Made by a program: the position numbers and the translations under genes
The notes under the pieces: model-generated
Databases searched by the model: none
What the model was told of the DNA's origin: nothing
The model's input: the letters and a program-made list of their open reading frames with translations, nothing else
DNA from: Desulfogranum mediterraneum DSM 13871
GTDB lineage: Bacteria; Desulfobacterota; Desulfobulbia; Desulfobulbales; Desulfobulbaceae
Assembly: GCF_000429965.1 (NCBI RefSeq)
Contig: NZ_AUCW01000014.1
Coordinates: 1-64,000 of the forward strand
Direction of reading: 5' to 3'
Length of the DNA: 64,000 nucleotides
Shown: one piece after another, positions 1-7,581 of the stretch
How the letters are laid out: each line of letters begins with the position of its first letter
How positions within the stretch are numbered: position 1 is the first letter of the stretch

Positions 1-177
1 ACAGTGAAATATGAGGAGATCTACCTGTTCGCCTATGACTCAATCGCCGAGGCCCGCAAATCGATCATGCGCTATCTTGATTGGTACAACCGCAATAGAC
101 CCCATTCAAAATTAGAGAAAAAGACGCCCGATGAGGCGTATGCCGTAATGTTGCCGACGGTCGAACAGGCAGCGTAA
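1..177 (+). pseudogene. 3' end of IS3-family transposase (OrfB), cut by window edge
   Basis: Frame 1 is open from the first base to a TAA at 175-177, giving 58 residues. The translation carries the C-terminal signature of IS3-family OrfB integrases: YEEIYLFAY, then RYLDWYNRNRPH and TPDEAY, the final part of the DDE (rve) domain. The rest lies outside the window, so whether the whole gene is intact cannot be judged. IS3 elements normally have a short 3' flank with a terminal repeat. Here IS66-type sequence begins within about 10 bases of the stop, so the IS3 right end appears to be missing. That points to a rearranged, probably dead copy. Confidence 0.85.
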
Positions 178-178
178 C

Positions 179-337
179 CAGGCAGGAGATTCCACCTTAG
201 AAGCAGTAAAGTTTGTCCAAACGAACGGAGCCACCTCTATTCGTATCAGCCTACCCAGGCAGATAACGGTTGAGGTGGACGATAGCTTTAAGCCAGCCAC
301 CCTTTCCGCGGTACTTGCCGTACTGGAGGGTCGCTGA
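179..337 (+). pseudogene. tnpA: IS66 TnpA (OrfA) C-terminal remnant
   Basis: An open frame from about 179 to the TGA at 335-337 encodes roughly 52 residues. It ends with an IS66 OrfA-like tail: SIRISLPRQITVEVDDSF, then LSAVLAVLEGR. Its stop overlaps the tnpB start (TGATG), as in intact IS66 elements. The N-terminal two thirds, including the helix-turn-helix, are missing. No start codon with a ribosome site precedes it, and the frame runs out of the end of the adjacent IS3 transposase gene. I read it as a truncated gene. Confidence 0.65.
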
Positions 338-690
338 TGCTCCAGCTATCTGCAACAGTACAGGTCTATCTGGCCACCGGCGTGACCGATATGCGTAAAT
401 CCATCAACGGGCTGTCCATGCTGGTGGCTGATCAGTTTGAGCTTGACCCCTTTAGTGGCCAGCTTTTCTGCTTTTGCAACCGCCGGCGAGACATCGTCAA
501 GCTGCTGTATTGGAATCGAAATGGTTTTTGTCTCTGGCACAAACGCCTTGAAAAGGACCGTTTCAAGTGGCCAGAGAGGGAAGAAGAAGTGGTTTCCCTA
601 GGTGGCAGAGAGCTTGCCTGGCTGCTGGATGGGCTTTCGGTCAACCAGGCCTCAGCGCATCGCAAACTGGAGTACAGTATCGCCGGCTAG
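337..690 (+). CDS. tnpB: IS66 family accessory protein TnpB
   Basis: A protein of 117 residues with the typical IS66 Orf2/TnpB pattern: VYLATGVTDMRKSINGL near the N terminus, a central LFCFCNRRRDIVKLLYWNRNG block and the FKWPE segment. TnpB is needed for IS66 transposition, but its biochemical role is unknown. The length is normal for the family (about 115 residues) and the frame is intact. The ATG overlaps the tnpA stop, which suggests translational coupling in the original element. tnpC begins 59 bases downstream. Confidence 0.93.
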   Translation: MLQLSATVQVYLATGVTDMRKSINGLSMLVADQFELDPFSGQLFCFCNRRRDIVKLLYWNRNGFCLWHKRLEKDRFKWPEREEEVVSLGGRELAWLLDGLSVNQASAHRKLEYSIAG

Positions 691-749
691 TAGGCTATGA
701 TGACATTGTTTTTAAAGCAAAAACAGTGACTTTGTGGTAAGCTTGCGCC

Positions 750-2297
750 ATGAAAATATCTGCTGAAACATTGGCAGCTCTCCCTGCGGAAGCCCGAGTA
801 ATCATCGAGGAGCTGCAACAAGCCCACGCCAAAGAGACCGGCCTGTTGCGGGAGCAGATCCGTTTGCTGCAGGCCAAGTTGTTTGGTCCCAAGAGCGAGA
901 AGCGCCCTGTTGACTCTGAGATTGAGCAACTGCTGCTGTTTGACCTGCCAGAGGCTGGAGAAGATCAGGAACCTGAGGAGAAAACAGAGGTTAAGGGGCA
1001 TAGCCGCAAGAAAGCTGGTCGTCGGCCTCTGCCTGTTGACCTGCCCAGGGTAGAGGTGGTTCACGATCTGGATGAAGCAGATAAAATCTGTGGCTGCGGC
1101 TGTCGCTTAAGTCGGATCGGCGAGGAGGTCAGCGAACAGCTGGACGTGATTCCGGCCAGAATCCAGGTTGTCCGCAACATCCGCCCCAAGTACGCATGTA
1201 AGCAGTGCGACGGGGTGAAAGATGATGGCCCCACGGTCAAGATTGCCCCGGTCCCGCCAGCGATCCTGCCCAAATCCCTGGCAACCGCTGGCTTGCTGGC
1301 CTTTATCCTGATCAGCAAATTCGTTGATCACCTGCCGTTTTACCGCCAGGAAAAGCAATTTGCCAGGCTTGGGGTCGATCTCTCTCGAACCTTGATGTCT
1401 AACTGGACCATCAAGGCTGCTGAAGCCTGCATCCCCTTGCTCAACCTGCTCGAGGAGGAGGTTTTAGAGGGAAACTGCATCAACATTGACGAGACCCCGG
1501 TTCAGGTCTTGAAGGAATCAGGCCGGGACCCGACCACCAAGTCGTATATGTGGGTCTTCCGAAGGGGCGATCCTGAGAAAACAATCTTGATTTATCAGTA
1601 TCACCCGACTCGAGGCAGCAGGGTGCCCAAAGAGTTCCTGGGTAACTATGCTGGCTGCGTCCAGACCGATGGCTATGCTGGTTATGACTTTCTGGATGCC
1701 AAGCCAGAAGTCCTCCACCTTGGTTGCCTGGCTCATGCCCGGCGTAAGTTTGACGACATCATCAAGGCCCAGGGGAAGAAGCGGAAAACTGGCAGTGCTG
1801 ATATAGGACTGGCCTATATCAGGAAGCTATATCAGCTGGAGCGAGAGTATAAAAAAGCTAAACTGACCCCAGAAGAGATCTATCGGGCCAGGCAGGAACA
1901 GGCCAAGCCTGTCTTAGATAATTTTAAAGAGTGGCTGGATACTAAGGTCTTGCAAACTCCGCCCAAAAACCTGCTGGGCAAGGCGGTTACCTACTGCCTC
2001 AACCAGTGGCCCCGGTTGATTGCTTACCTTGAAGACGGCAGCCTGAAGCCCGACAACAACTTGGTAGAAAATGCGATCCGCCCCTTCGCTGTTGGCCGCA
2101 AGAACTGGCTCTTTGCAGGCAATCCGAAGGGAGCCGAGGCCAGCGCTGCAATCTATAGTCTGATAGAGACGGCCAAGGCCAATGGCATAGAGCCTTACAG
2201 CTACTTGCGGCATATCTTTGAAGCTCTGCCAGTCGCTCAGAGCCTTGAGGATTATGAAGCTATGCTTCCTTGGAATGTGAAGCTGAAAAGTAATTGA
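750..2297 (+). CDS. tnpC: IS66 family transposase TnpC
   Basis: A full-length 515-residue IS66 transposase. It has an N-terminal leucine-rich coiled coil (about 15-45) followed by the LFGPKSEKR segment. A zinc-finger-like part follows (about 110-150, with CGCGC and CKQC). The DDE catalytic domain has candidate acidic residues in NIDETPVQV (about 246), QTDGYAGYD (about 306) and NNLVENAIRPF (about 440). The C-terminal helical domain ends at SYLRHIFEALP. The frame is intact, so the enzyme could act in trans on complete IS66 copies elsewhere, although this copy has lost its left end. Confidence 0.96.
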   Translation: MKISAETLAALPAEARVIIEELQQAHAKETGLLREQIRLLQAKLFGPKSEKRPVDSEIEQLLLFDLPEAGEDQEPEEKTEVKGHSRKKAGRRPLPVDLPRVEVVHDLDEADKICGCGCRLSRIGEEVSEQLDVIPARIQVVRNIRPKYACKQCDGVKDDGPTVKIAPVPPAILPKSLATAGLLAFILISKFVDHLPFYRQEKQFARLGVDLSRTLMSNWTIKAAEACIPLLNLLEEEVLEGNCINIDETPVQVLKESGRDPTTKSYMWVFRRGDPEKTILIYQYHPTRGSRVPKEFLGNYAGCVQTDGYAGYDFLDAKPEVLHLGCLAHARRKFDDIIKAQGKKRKTGSADIGLAYIRKLYQLEREYKKAKLTPEEIYRARQEQAKPVLDNFKEWLDTKVLQTPPKNLLGKAVTYCLNQWPRLIAYLEDGSLKPDNNLVENAIRPFAVGRKNWLFAGNPKGAEASAAIYSLIETAKANGIEPYSYLRHIFEALPVAQSLEDYEAMLPWNVKLKSN

Positions 2298-2340
2298 CTT
2301 GCTGACTGAACCGCAAGATGCGGTTCAGTTGGCGCTTACG

Positions 2341-2490
2341 CTTGAAGCGAGAATCAAGGCCCTGGAAAAGGAAAAAGCCGAGGCCGAGGAACGGGCGAGA
2401 AAGGAGGAGACAAGCCGCCTGAAACAGCAGCAAGAGCTAGAGAACTACCAGCAACAGATCGACAGGCATCAACAACGCTGGTCCTGGTAG
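2341..2490 (+). pseudogene. C-terminal remnant of a coiled-coil protein interrupted by IS66
   Basis: Immediately after the IS66 tip the frame CTT GAA GCG continues to a TAG at 2488-2490, encoding about 49 residues of charged coiled coil (ARIKALEKEKAEAEERARK, then KQQQELENYQQQIDRHQQ). An apparent start upstream lies within the IS66 terminal repeat, so it is not the native one. The 5' part of the gene is not in the window. The original function is unknown. Long Lys/Glu/Gln coiled coils next to a peptidoglycan peptidase occur in phage lysis or tail modules, but nothing else here proves a phage origin. Confidence 0.5.
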
Positions 2491-2651
2491 CCCCCACCGT
2501 AAGACAGAGGCAGCGGCGACACACCAGGGGAGAATCTGCGTCCAAGAGCATGCAGCCCAGACGGCTTTGCCTCTGCGCTATCGCCCCCTATCCCTAAGGC
2601 CCAGCGCTGCGCCGGCAGCCGCTGGGGCTGGACCTGCAACAGGAGGACAAG

Positions 2652-3191
2652 ATGTCACGCGAGCTGAACGATCTTAGCCCAGAGTTCCGGATACAGGTAG
2701 AACCCCTCCTGGAATCCTGCCAAGAATCAGGCTATCCCATGCGCCCATTCTCCACCCTTCGCAGCCCTTTTGAGCAGGCCCGATTATGGCGGCAGTCACG
2801 GTCAAGCCAGCAAATCGAGCGGGTGATCGACGAGTTGAAGGACACACATGCCCCGTTCCTGGCCCACTGTCTCGAGAGTGTCGGCCCCCAAAACGGTCGC
2901 CATGTCACCAACGCTATTCCGGGACTCTCCTGGCACCAGTGGGGAGAGGCGCTTGACTGCTTCTGGCTGCTGGAGGGGGATGCCGAATGGTCTGTGCGCA
3001 GGAAAAGAGCGGGACAAAACGGTTATCTCAACTATGCCTCCAGGGCACAAGCGCTGGGGTTGACAGCAGGGGGGTTATGGTCCTCCTTTAAGGATTGGCC
3101 GCACATCCAGTTGCGACCGACATCAAACCCGGGCATGGTGTTCCCTCTGGAGCAGGTTGACCAGGAGATGGCCGCCCGCTTCCGAACCTAA
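2652..3191 (+). CDS. M15-family D-Ala-D-Ala/L-Ala-D-Glu peptidase-like protein
   Basis: A 179-residue protein with the zinc ligands of M15 peptidases: SWHQWGEALDCFW at about 92-104 (the SxHxxGxAxD motif) and WPHIQL at about 149-154. This is the CwlK/phage-endolysin type (M15C), which cleaves peptidoglycan peptides. No signal peptide is visible. The N-terminal region (LSPEFRIQVEPLL, MRPFSTLRSPFEQARLWRQ) matches the recognition part of the family. A strong AGGAGG site lies 7 bases before the ATG. The lack of a signal suggests either a phage-type endolysin released by a holin or a domesticated remnant; no holin is visible. Confidence 0.8.
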   Translation: MSRELNDLSPEFRIQVEPLLESCQESGYPMRPFSTLRSPFEQARLWRQSRSSQQIERVIDELKDTHAPFLAHCLESVGPQNGRHVTNAIPGLSWHQWGEALDCFWLLEGDAEWSVRRKRAGQNGYLNYASRAQALGLTAGGLWSSFKDWPHIQLRPTSNPGMVFPLEQVDQEMAARFRT

Positions 3192-3493
3192 GGGGCCGGA
3201 TCCGCAGTTTCCGTCTTCCTTCTCTCCCGGCATCCCCTTGCTCCTCGCCCAGATGCCGATCCCCCAGGCGCAGCTCCCGGACAAAACCCACCGGCAAGAG
3301 AAGAGCGTCGCCCCCTTGTAAAAGAGCGCAATCTGCTCTACGATAGCCGGCTGAGTTTATGACTGGTTGCGATCTTGCATTGCAAAGCAGGGCTCAGCAG
3401 GCCGGCTGAGCCAGGAAAGCAGCGCAGCTCAACATCCCTACACCACTACAGCACAACGACGTCACCAAGACGCTCCCATACCCCCAGGCACCC
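3192..3493. other. Intergenic region before the two-component operon
   Basis: No convincing gene. It holds a weak inverted repeat AGAGC/GCTCT near 3323-3339, a possible sigma-54 promoter (listed separately), and a direct repeat GCCGGCTGAG at 3346-3355 and 3401-3410. An inverted repeat GGCTCAG/CTGAGCC spans 3391-3412. The repeats could be sites for an activator, but similar GGCTCAG strings occur elsewhere in this GC-rich window. Confidence 0.4.
3363..3379 (+). promoter_or_regulatory. Possible sigma-54 (-24/-12) promoter for the two-component operon
   Basis: The sequence CTGGTTGCGATCTTGCA has GG at 3365-3366 and GC at 3377-3378 with exactly 10 bases between, and ends in TTGCA. It matches YTGG-N-TTGCA but lacks the usual CACG after TGG. 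The first gene starts 115 bases downstream. Confidence is low without expression data. Confidence 0.3.
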
Positions 3494-4963
3494 ATGAAAC
3501 TCTTCTCCCATCTCTTCGGCTATCTCCTGGCGGGGATCATCATCCTCACCGGCACAGACGAGTACCTCAACTTCCGGGCCGAGATCAACCAGTATGAAAC
3601 CGACATGATCGCCAACGCCGTCCAGAACGGCAGGAGCATCTCCGGGATGATCGCCCATGTCTGGCAGGAGAACGGTCCAGCCAAGGCCATCAGCCTGCTC
3701 GAGGACTCCACTCCCCCCGGAGGCCTCGGCACCAGGTGGGTCTGGCTGGATGAGCTCCGGAGCTCTGTTGGCCGGCATCCCGGGGGCAGCGAGCAGTGGG
3801 CGCGCCTCAATCAGGGAGAGACCATCTCCTTTAAGTCGGCTGACGATGACGGGGTCATGTTCCGCTACACCTACGTGCCCGTGGAGATCGCCGGTGCCCG
3901 CAGGGGTGGGCTGGAACTGAGCCAGAGCCTGCTCGACCTGCAGGCCTTTACCCAAAAGATGCTGACCCGGGCCTGTATCATCACCGCCCTGCTGGCCCTG
4001 ACCAGCGGTCTGATCCTGTTCGTGTTCATCCACTTCAAGATCCGGGTCCCCCTCAACCACCTGATGGCCCATGCCAAGCGGATCGGCAAGGGCGATTTTT
4101 CCACGGACCAGGGGGTAAGCGGCAGGGATGAGCTTGCCGAGATGGCACGGGTGATGAACGAGATGTGTGCCCGCCTGCTCATTGCCAAGGACAAGATCCG
4201 CTTCGAATACCATGCCCGTCTAAAGACCCTGGACCAGCTCCGTCACACCGAACGTCTCTCCACCTTTGGCCTGCTCTCCGCCGATATTGCCCATGAGCTG
4301 GGCACCCCCCTGAACGTGGTGGACGGCCGGGCCAAGATGATCATCAGGGAGGAGCTGAGCCCCGCTGAGATCAGGACCTGCGCCACCATCATCCAGAGCC
4401 AGGCCGAACGGATGGCGACCATCATCCGCCAGCTGCTCGACTTCACCCGGCGGCCCAAACAGCAGGTTGCAGAGACCAACATCAGCCTGCTGATCAAACA
4501 GATCTTCCAGCTCCTCCACCCCATGGCCAGCAAACAGCAGGTCTTTTTCAGCCTGCACAGGGAGCAGGGGACCCAGACAGAGATCAGGGTGGACAGCTCC
4601 CGGATCCAACAGGTCCTGGTCAACCTGCTGATGAACAGCATCCAGGCCATGCCCAGGGGAGGAAAGGTCTGTGTCAGCCTGAGCAGGGAGGTCACGACCA
4701 CTCCCCAGCCTGAGGGAGAAGAGGAAGAACCATACCTGAAGATCCAGATCAAGGACCAGGGGGAGGGCATCTGCCAGGAGAACCTGGGCCATATCTTTAC
4801 CCCCTTTTTCACCACCAAGACCATCGGCACCGGCACCGGCCTGGGCCTCTCCATTGCCCATGGCATCATGGAGGAGCATGGCGGCTGGATCGATGTCGAG
4901 AGCAGCGGCCAGGAGGGGAGCTGTTTTTCCGTATACCTGCCCATCAAGGAGGAACAACCGTGA
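3494..4963 (+). CDS. Membrane sensor histidine kinase (HAMP-HisKA-HATPase), partner of the NtrC-type regulator
   Basis: A 489-residue sensor kinase. One membrane helix lies near the N terminus (about 5-22), then an extracytoplasmic sensor region of about 130 residues, a second helix (about 157-180) and a HAMP linker. The phosphoacceptor histidine is in ADIAHELGTPLN (about 267). The ATP-binding domain has NLLMNSIQAMP (N box, about 376), DQGEGI and GTGTGLGLSIAHG (G boxes, about 421-459). Its stop overlaps the GTG of the response regulator, so the two are translationally coupled and form one signalling pair. The sensor domain gives no clue to the ligand. The adjacent Ehr-like cluster is the obvious target, by inference. 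Confidence 0.93.
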   Translation: MKLFSHLFGYLLAGIIILTGTDEYLNFRAEINQYETDMIANAVQNGRSISGMIAHVWQENGPAKAISLLEDSTPPGGLGTRWVWLDELRSSVGRHPGGSEQWARLNQGETISFKSADDDGVMFRYTYVPVEIAGARRGGLELSQSLLDLQAFTQKMLTRACIITALLALTSGLILFVFIHFKIRVPLNHLMAHAKRIGKGDFSTDQGVSGRDELAEMARVMNEMCARLLIAKDKIRFEYHARLKTLDQLRHTERLSTFGLLSADIAHELGTPLNVVDGRAKMIIREELSPAEIRTCATIIQSQAERMATIIRQLLDFTRRPKQQVAETNISLLIKQIFQLLHPMASKQQVFFSLHREQGTQTEIRVDSSRIQQVLVNLLMNSIQAMPRGGKVCVSLSREVTTTPQPEGEEEEPYLKIQIKDQGEGICQENLGHIFTPFFTTKTIGTGTGLGLSIAHGIMEEHGGWIDVESSGQEGSCFSVYLPIKEEQP

Positions 4964-6327
4964 ACAACCATATCGTGGTGATCGAAGACGATCAGGAGAT
5001 GTGTGATCTCCTGGAGATCGGCCTCAGGAAACGAGGCTTTGCGGTGACGACCTACACCTCGGGTAGAGCAGGGCTGGCCGCCATCAACAGCCAGCCAACG
5101 GAGGTAGTCCTGGCAGACATCAACCTCCCGGACGGCAACGGCCTGGAGATCTGCAAGCAGGTGGTCGCCAACCAGCCCGATATCCCGGTGATCCTGATGA
5201 CCGCCTTTGGCCGGATGGATACCGCCATTGCCGCCATCCGCGCCGGTGCCTACGACTTCGTGACCAAGCCCCTGGATATGGATATCCTGGCCCTCTCCCT
5301 GGAACGCGCCCTGCGCTACAGCACCCTCCAGAAGACGGTCAAGGAGCTCAGCGACGCGGCCAGGCTGCCCCAGCAGTTCGACAACCTCACCGGCGAGAGT
5401 CCGGCCATGGCAGCGCTCTTCTCCCACCTCAGTCGGATTGCCGATTCCGAGGCCTCCCTGCTGATCACCGGGGAGAGCGGCTCGGGCAAGGAGCTGACGG
5501 CCAAGGCGGTGCACAGCCACAGCCGCCGGAAAGATCACCGGATGATAACCATCAACTGCGCCGCCATGCCGGAGCAGCTCCTGGAGAGCGAGCTCTTTGG
5601 CCACCGTCGGGGGGCCTTTACCGATGCCAAAAGCCATAACAGGGGCCTGTTTTTGGAGGCCGACGGGGGCACCCTCTTTCTGGACGAGGTCGGCGAGATC
5701 CCCCTCTCCCTCCAGCCCAAGCTGCTCAGGGCCCTGGAGGAGCGCTGTGTCCGCCCGGTGGGCGGCTCTGCCGAGATCCCCTTTGATGTCCGCATCATCG
5801 CCGCCACCAACCGTGACCTGGAATCTGCGGTGGAGGACAACCTCTTTCGGGAGGATCTCTTTTACCGCCTCAACGTGATCACCATCGAGCTGCCGCCACT
5901 GCGGGCCAGGGGCACCGACGTCCTCCTCCTGGCCAAACAGTTCATCGAACATTTTTCCAGACGCCAGGAGCGGGGGGTAACCGGGATCTCCGATGCGGCT
6001 GCCAAGAAGCTGCTGGACTACAGCTGGCCCGGCAATGTCCGGGAGTTGCGCAACGCCATCGAACATGCGGTGGCCCTCACCCGCTTTGACAGCATCGTGC
6101 CCGACGACCTGCCCAAGAAGATCCGCCGGTTCAGAAACGATTACATCATGGTGGGGGCCCAGGATCCCATGGAGCTGATCTCCATGGAGGAGATGGAGCG
6201 CCGCTACATCATGCATGTGCTCAAGACCGCCGGCGGCAACCGCACCCTGGCGGCCCGGATCCTCCAGGTGGACCGCAAGACCCTCTACCGCAAGCTCCAG
6301 CGCTACGAAGAGCAGAACGCCAGCTGA
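4960..6327 (+). CDS. NtrC-family sigma-54-dependent response regulator
   Basis: A 455-residue regulator with all three NtrC-type domains. The receiver has phospho-Asp in ADINLPDGNG (about 53). The AAA+ domain has Walker A GESGSGKE (about 168-175), the sigma-54-contacting loop as GAFTDA (about 218) and Walker B LFLDEVGEIP. The C-terminal Fis-type helix-turn-helix includes LAARILQVDRKTLYRKL. It starts with GTG at 4960 behind AAGGAGG and overlaps the kinase stop by 4 bases. It should activate RNA polymerase-sigma-54, and a good sigma-54 promoter lies about 400 bases downstream of its stop. The GAFTDA variant occurs in AtoC/ZraR-like members and is not inactivating as far as I know. Confidence 0.95.
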   Translation: MNNHIVVIEDDQEMCDLLEIGLRKRGFAVTTYTSGRAGLAAINSQPTEVVLADINLPDGNGLEICKQVVANQPDIPVILMTAFGRMDTAIAAIRAGAYDFVTKPLDMDILALSLERALRYSTLQKTVKELSDAARLPQQFDNLTGESPAMAALFSHLSRIADSEASLLITGESGSGKELTAKAVHSHSRRKDHRMITINCAAMPEQLLESELFGHRRGAFTDAKSHNRGLFLEADGGTLFLDEVGEIPLSLQPKLLRALEERCVRPVGGSAEIPFDVRIIAATNRDLESAVEDNLFREDLFYRLNVITIELPPLRARGTDVLLLAKQFIEHFSRRQERGVTGISDAAAKKLLDYSWPGNVRELRNAIEHAVALTRFDSIVPDDLPKKIRRFRNDYIMVGAQDPMELISMEEMERRYIMHVLKTAGGNRTLAARILQVDRKTLYRKLQRYEEQNAS

Positions 6328-6806
6328 GATCCCCGCCCCGGCTCCCCTCGGGCGCCGGAGAGACCCATTATGCCATCCTGGGGCAAAATGCCTCGCCTCT
6401 CGCCTGACAGGCTGCCGGCTGCCGAGCGAGCGCCCTGAGACCAGCCGGCCGGCCCCTACCCCACTCTCCCCTCCGTGCCCCGGACCATGGTCGCCTGTCC
6501 CGATCCGCGCACAAAGCAGCTCCGCAACGGCCCCCCAGGCAGGCGGCAGCCGCCTCCTGAGCTGCGGCTCAGCCCTGCGTGGCAGAGTGCCCCATCCCTG
6601 CCCCGCTTATGCCCCCTGTGCAGCGATCCCCCCCCTGAATCCCCCCTCCCTGGCGCTTCCCCCTGCCCTGCCAGCAAGCTCATCCAAAAATTTAACCTGC
6701 CATATCAACACATTAACCCCAGGCCCACCACAGTGGTACAGATATTGCGATGCCTGTCCCAATGTCACGAGTACCGTCTTCCTTGATCTCTTTCAGCCTG
6801 TGATTC
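6328..6806. other. 479-bp intergenic region with sigma-54 promoter and upstream palindromes
   Basis: No supported gene; open frames here are GC-driven shadows. Two adjacent palindromes lie at 6541-6555 (AGGCGGC-A-GCCGCCT) and 6557-6572 (CTGAGC-TGCG-GCTCAG), about 165-190 bases upstream of the sigma-54 site. That is a normal distance for activator-binding upstream sites, though they could instead be RNA hairpins ending the regulator transcript; no T-run follows. The stretch from 6660 to 6720 is distinctly AT-richer, as expected for a promoter-proximal region. Confidence 0.45.
6734..6748 (+). promoter_or_regulatory. Sigma-54 promoter upstream of small-protein/Ehr-like cluster
   Basis: TGGTACAGATATTGC matches the consensus TGGCACG-N4-TTGC at 9 of the 11 defined positions, with GG (6735-6736) and GC (6747-6748) separated by exactly 10 bases. 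The expected start of transcription is near 6760, and the first gene begins at 6807. An NtrC-type activator is encoded just upstream. I infer that this promoter drives the two small proteins and probably the six complex genes. Confidence 0.65.
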
Positions 6807-7049
6807 ATGAAAATCGTTATCGGCATAACCCAGGATCCCGCAGCAATTGAGGCCATCTTCTCCCGCAACCAGGGCGCTCCGGAGTCGCTCACCAAGGTGG
6901 GCCCCTTTTTATCCCTGCAGGAGGCCAACAGCTGGCTGGACTACCTGAAGAGCAGGCTCGGTGCCTTCCAGGGCATCGAGCCCGAGCCGACAAGCCGGGA
7001 TGATGCCATCTGGTATGGCTTCAGCTTTGAGCAGAGCAGCGCTCCTTAA
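6807..7049 (+). CDS. Small protein of unknown function, paralogue A
   Basis: An 80-residue soluble protein of a family I cannot name. It begins MKIVIGITQDP, has a central VGPFLSLQEANSWLDYLKSRLG block and ends near WYGFSFE. The second small gene (7180-7431) matches in all three blocks, so the pair is a tandem duplication and both are genuine genes. There is no signal peptide, membrane segment or conserved cysteine. It lies about 45 bases after the predicted start of a sigma-54 transcript and leads into the Ehr-like genes, so it is probably co-regulated with them. The ribosome site is weak. The repeated VGPF...W(L/L)(D/E) pattern suggests a compact alpha/beta fold; that is a guess. Confidence 0.8.
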   Translation: MKIVIGITQDPAAIEAIFSRNQGAPESLTKVGPFLSLQEANSWLDYLKSRLGAFQGIEPEPTSRDDAIWYGFSFEQSSAP

Positions 7050-7080
7050 GGGCTGAGGGTTAAGGGCTAATGGTTAAAGG
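7050..7080 (+). repeat. Short imperfect tandem repeat TTAAGGGCT
   Basis: Right after the stop of paralogue A, the string TTAAGGGCT occurs as TTAAGGGCT, TTAAGGGCT and TTAAAGGCT spaced about 14 bases apart. It has no recognisable coding or terminator function. Similar TTAAG-based micro-repeats follow other genes in this window near 50.6 and 57.6 kb. Confidence 0.5.
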
Positions 7081-7179
7081 CTCGGCCTCCGGCTCCATGG
7101 CTCGGAGACAGGGCACTGTAGCAGCGAAGATGATACCCGTTTCTTCCCCCCGTAAAGCAGCAATGCAGAGGAATGAACC

Positions 7180-7431
7180 ATGAAGATGCTCATTGGTATT
7201 ACCCAGGACCCCCAGGCGTCGGCAGCTGCCGTCTGCCGACAGGGTACGGATCTGGTGCAAAGTGCGGAAGTCGGGCCCTTCGCCTCCCAGGAGGCGGCCG
7301 GGCAATGGCTGGAGTTTATCCTCAGGCGGGGCAGAGGGTATGAACAGCTCCCCGTGGCCTGCCCTGACAATGGGGCCGACGCCTCTCCCTGGTATGGCTG
7401 CACCTTTACAGCGATCAAACCAGGTTGTTGA
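7180..7431 (+). CDS. Small protein of unknown function, paralogue B
   Basis: An 83-residue paralogue of the preceding small protein. It opens MKMLIGITQDP, then has VGPFASQEAAGQWLEFILRR and WYGCTF near the end. Between the shared blocks the two differ strongly, so the duplication is not recent. It contains three cysteines (about residues 19, 61 and 76, plus the last residue) that paralogue A lacks. An AGAGGA site lies 7 bases before the ATG. The membrane subunit gene of the Ehr-like complex starts 150 bases downstream. Function unknown; a regulatory, assembly or electron-transfer-accessory role for the complex is possible from position only. Confidence 0.8.
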   Translation: MKMLIGITQDPQASAAAVCRQGTDLVQSAEVGPFASQEAAGQWLEFILRRGRGYEQLPVACPDNGADASPWYGCTFTAIKPGC

Positions 7432-7581
7432 AGATGACCAGACTCCACCTTGCCGCCCCTCCTTGACCACCCGGCTCCCCCTGACACCATCGATCCCGGG
7501 CACCACCATCCCCGGGACCAGCAGCCACCATGGAACAGACGATGGTTCAGGGGAGTCCAACGATCTTTTCACCACCGAGAG

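Larger units (their letters stand above)
178..2339 (+). mobile_element. IS66-family insertion sequence, truncated at its left end
   Basis: Contains the IS66 gene set in order: the tail of tnpA, tnpB, then tnpC. The right end is recognisable: at 2319-2339 the sequence reads as the reverse complement of GTAAGCGCCAACTGAACCGC, and IS66-family terminal repeats characteristically start GTAAGCG. The tip is therefore at 2339. No matching left terminal repeat exists in the window, because IS3-derived sequence runs straight into the middle of tnpA. The element should not be able to move by itself. The flanking 8-bp target duplication cannot be checked because the left side is lost. Confidence 0.8.

Noticed and set aside
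4243-6216. 657-codon open frame on the minus strand
   Set aside because: Lies opposite the histidine kinase and NtrC-type regulator, whose domains are unmistakable; the antisense translation is low-complexity (Gly/His/Asp-rich) and typical of GC-rich shadows.
6215-6850. 211-codon plus-strand frame after the response regulator
   Set aside because: Begins inside the regulator gene and runs through the promoter region and the first small gene; Pro/Ala/Ser/Arg-rich without homology.
7450-7581. N-terminal extension of the HyfB-like subunit
   Set aside because: 44 Pro/His/Arg-rich residues before the first membrane helix are not seen in the family; the ATG pair at 7582/7585 fits better.
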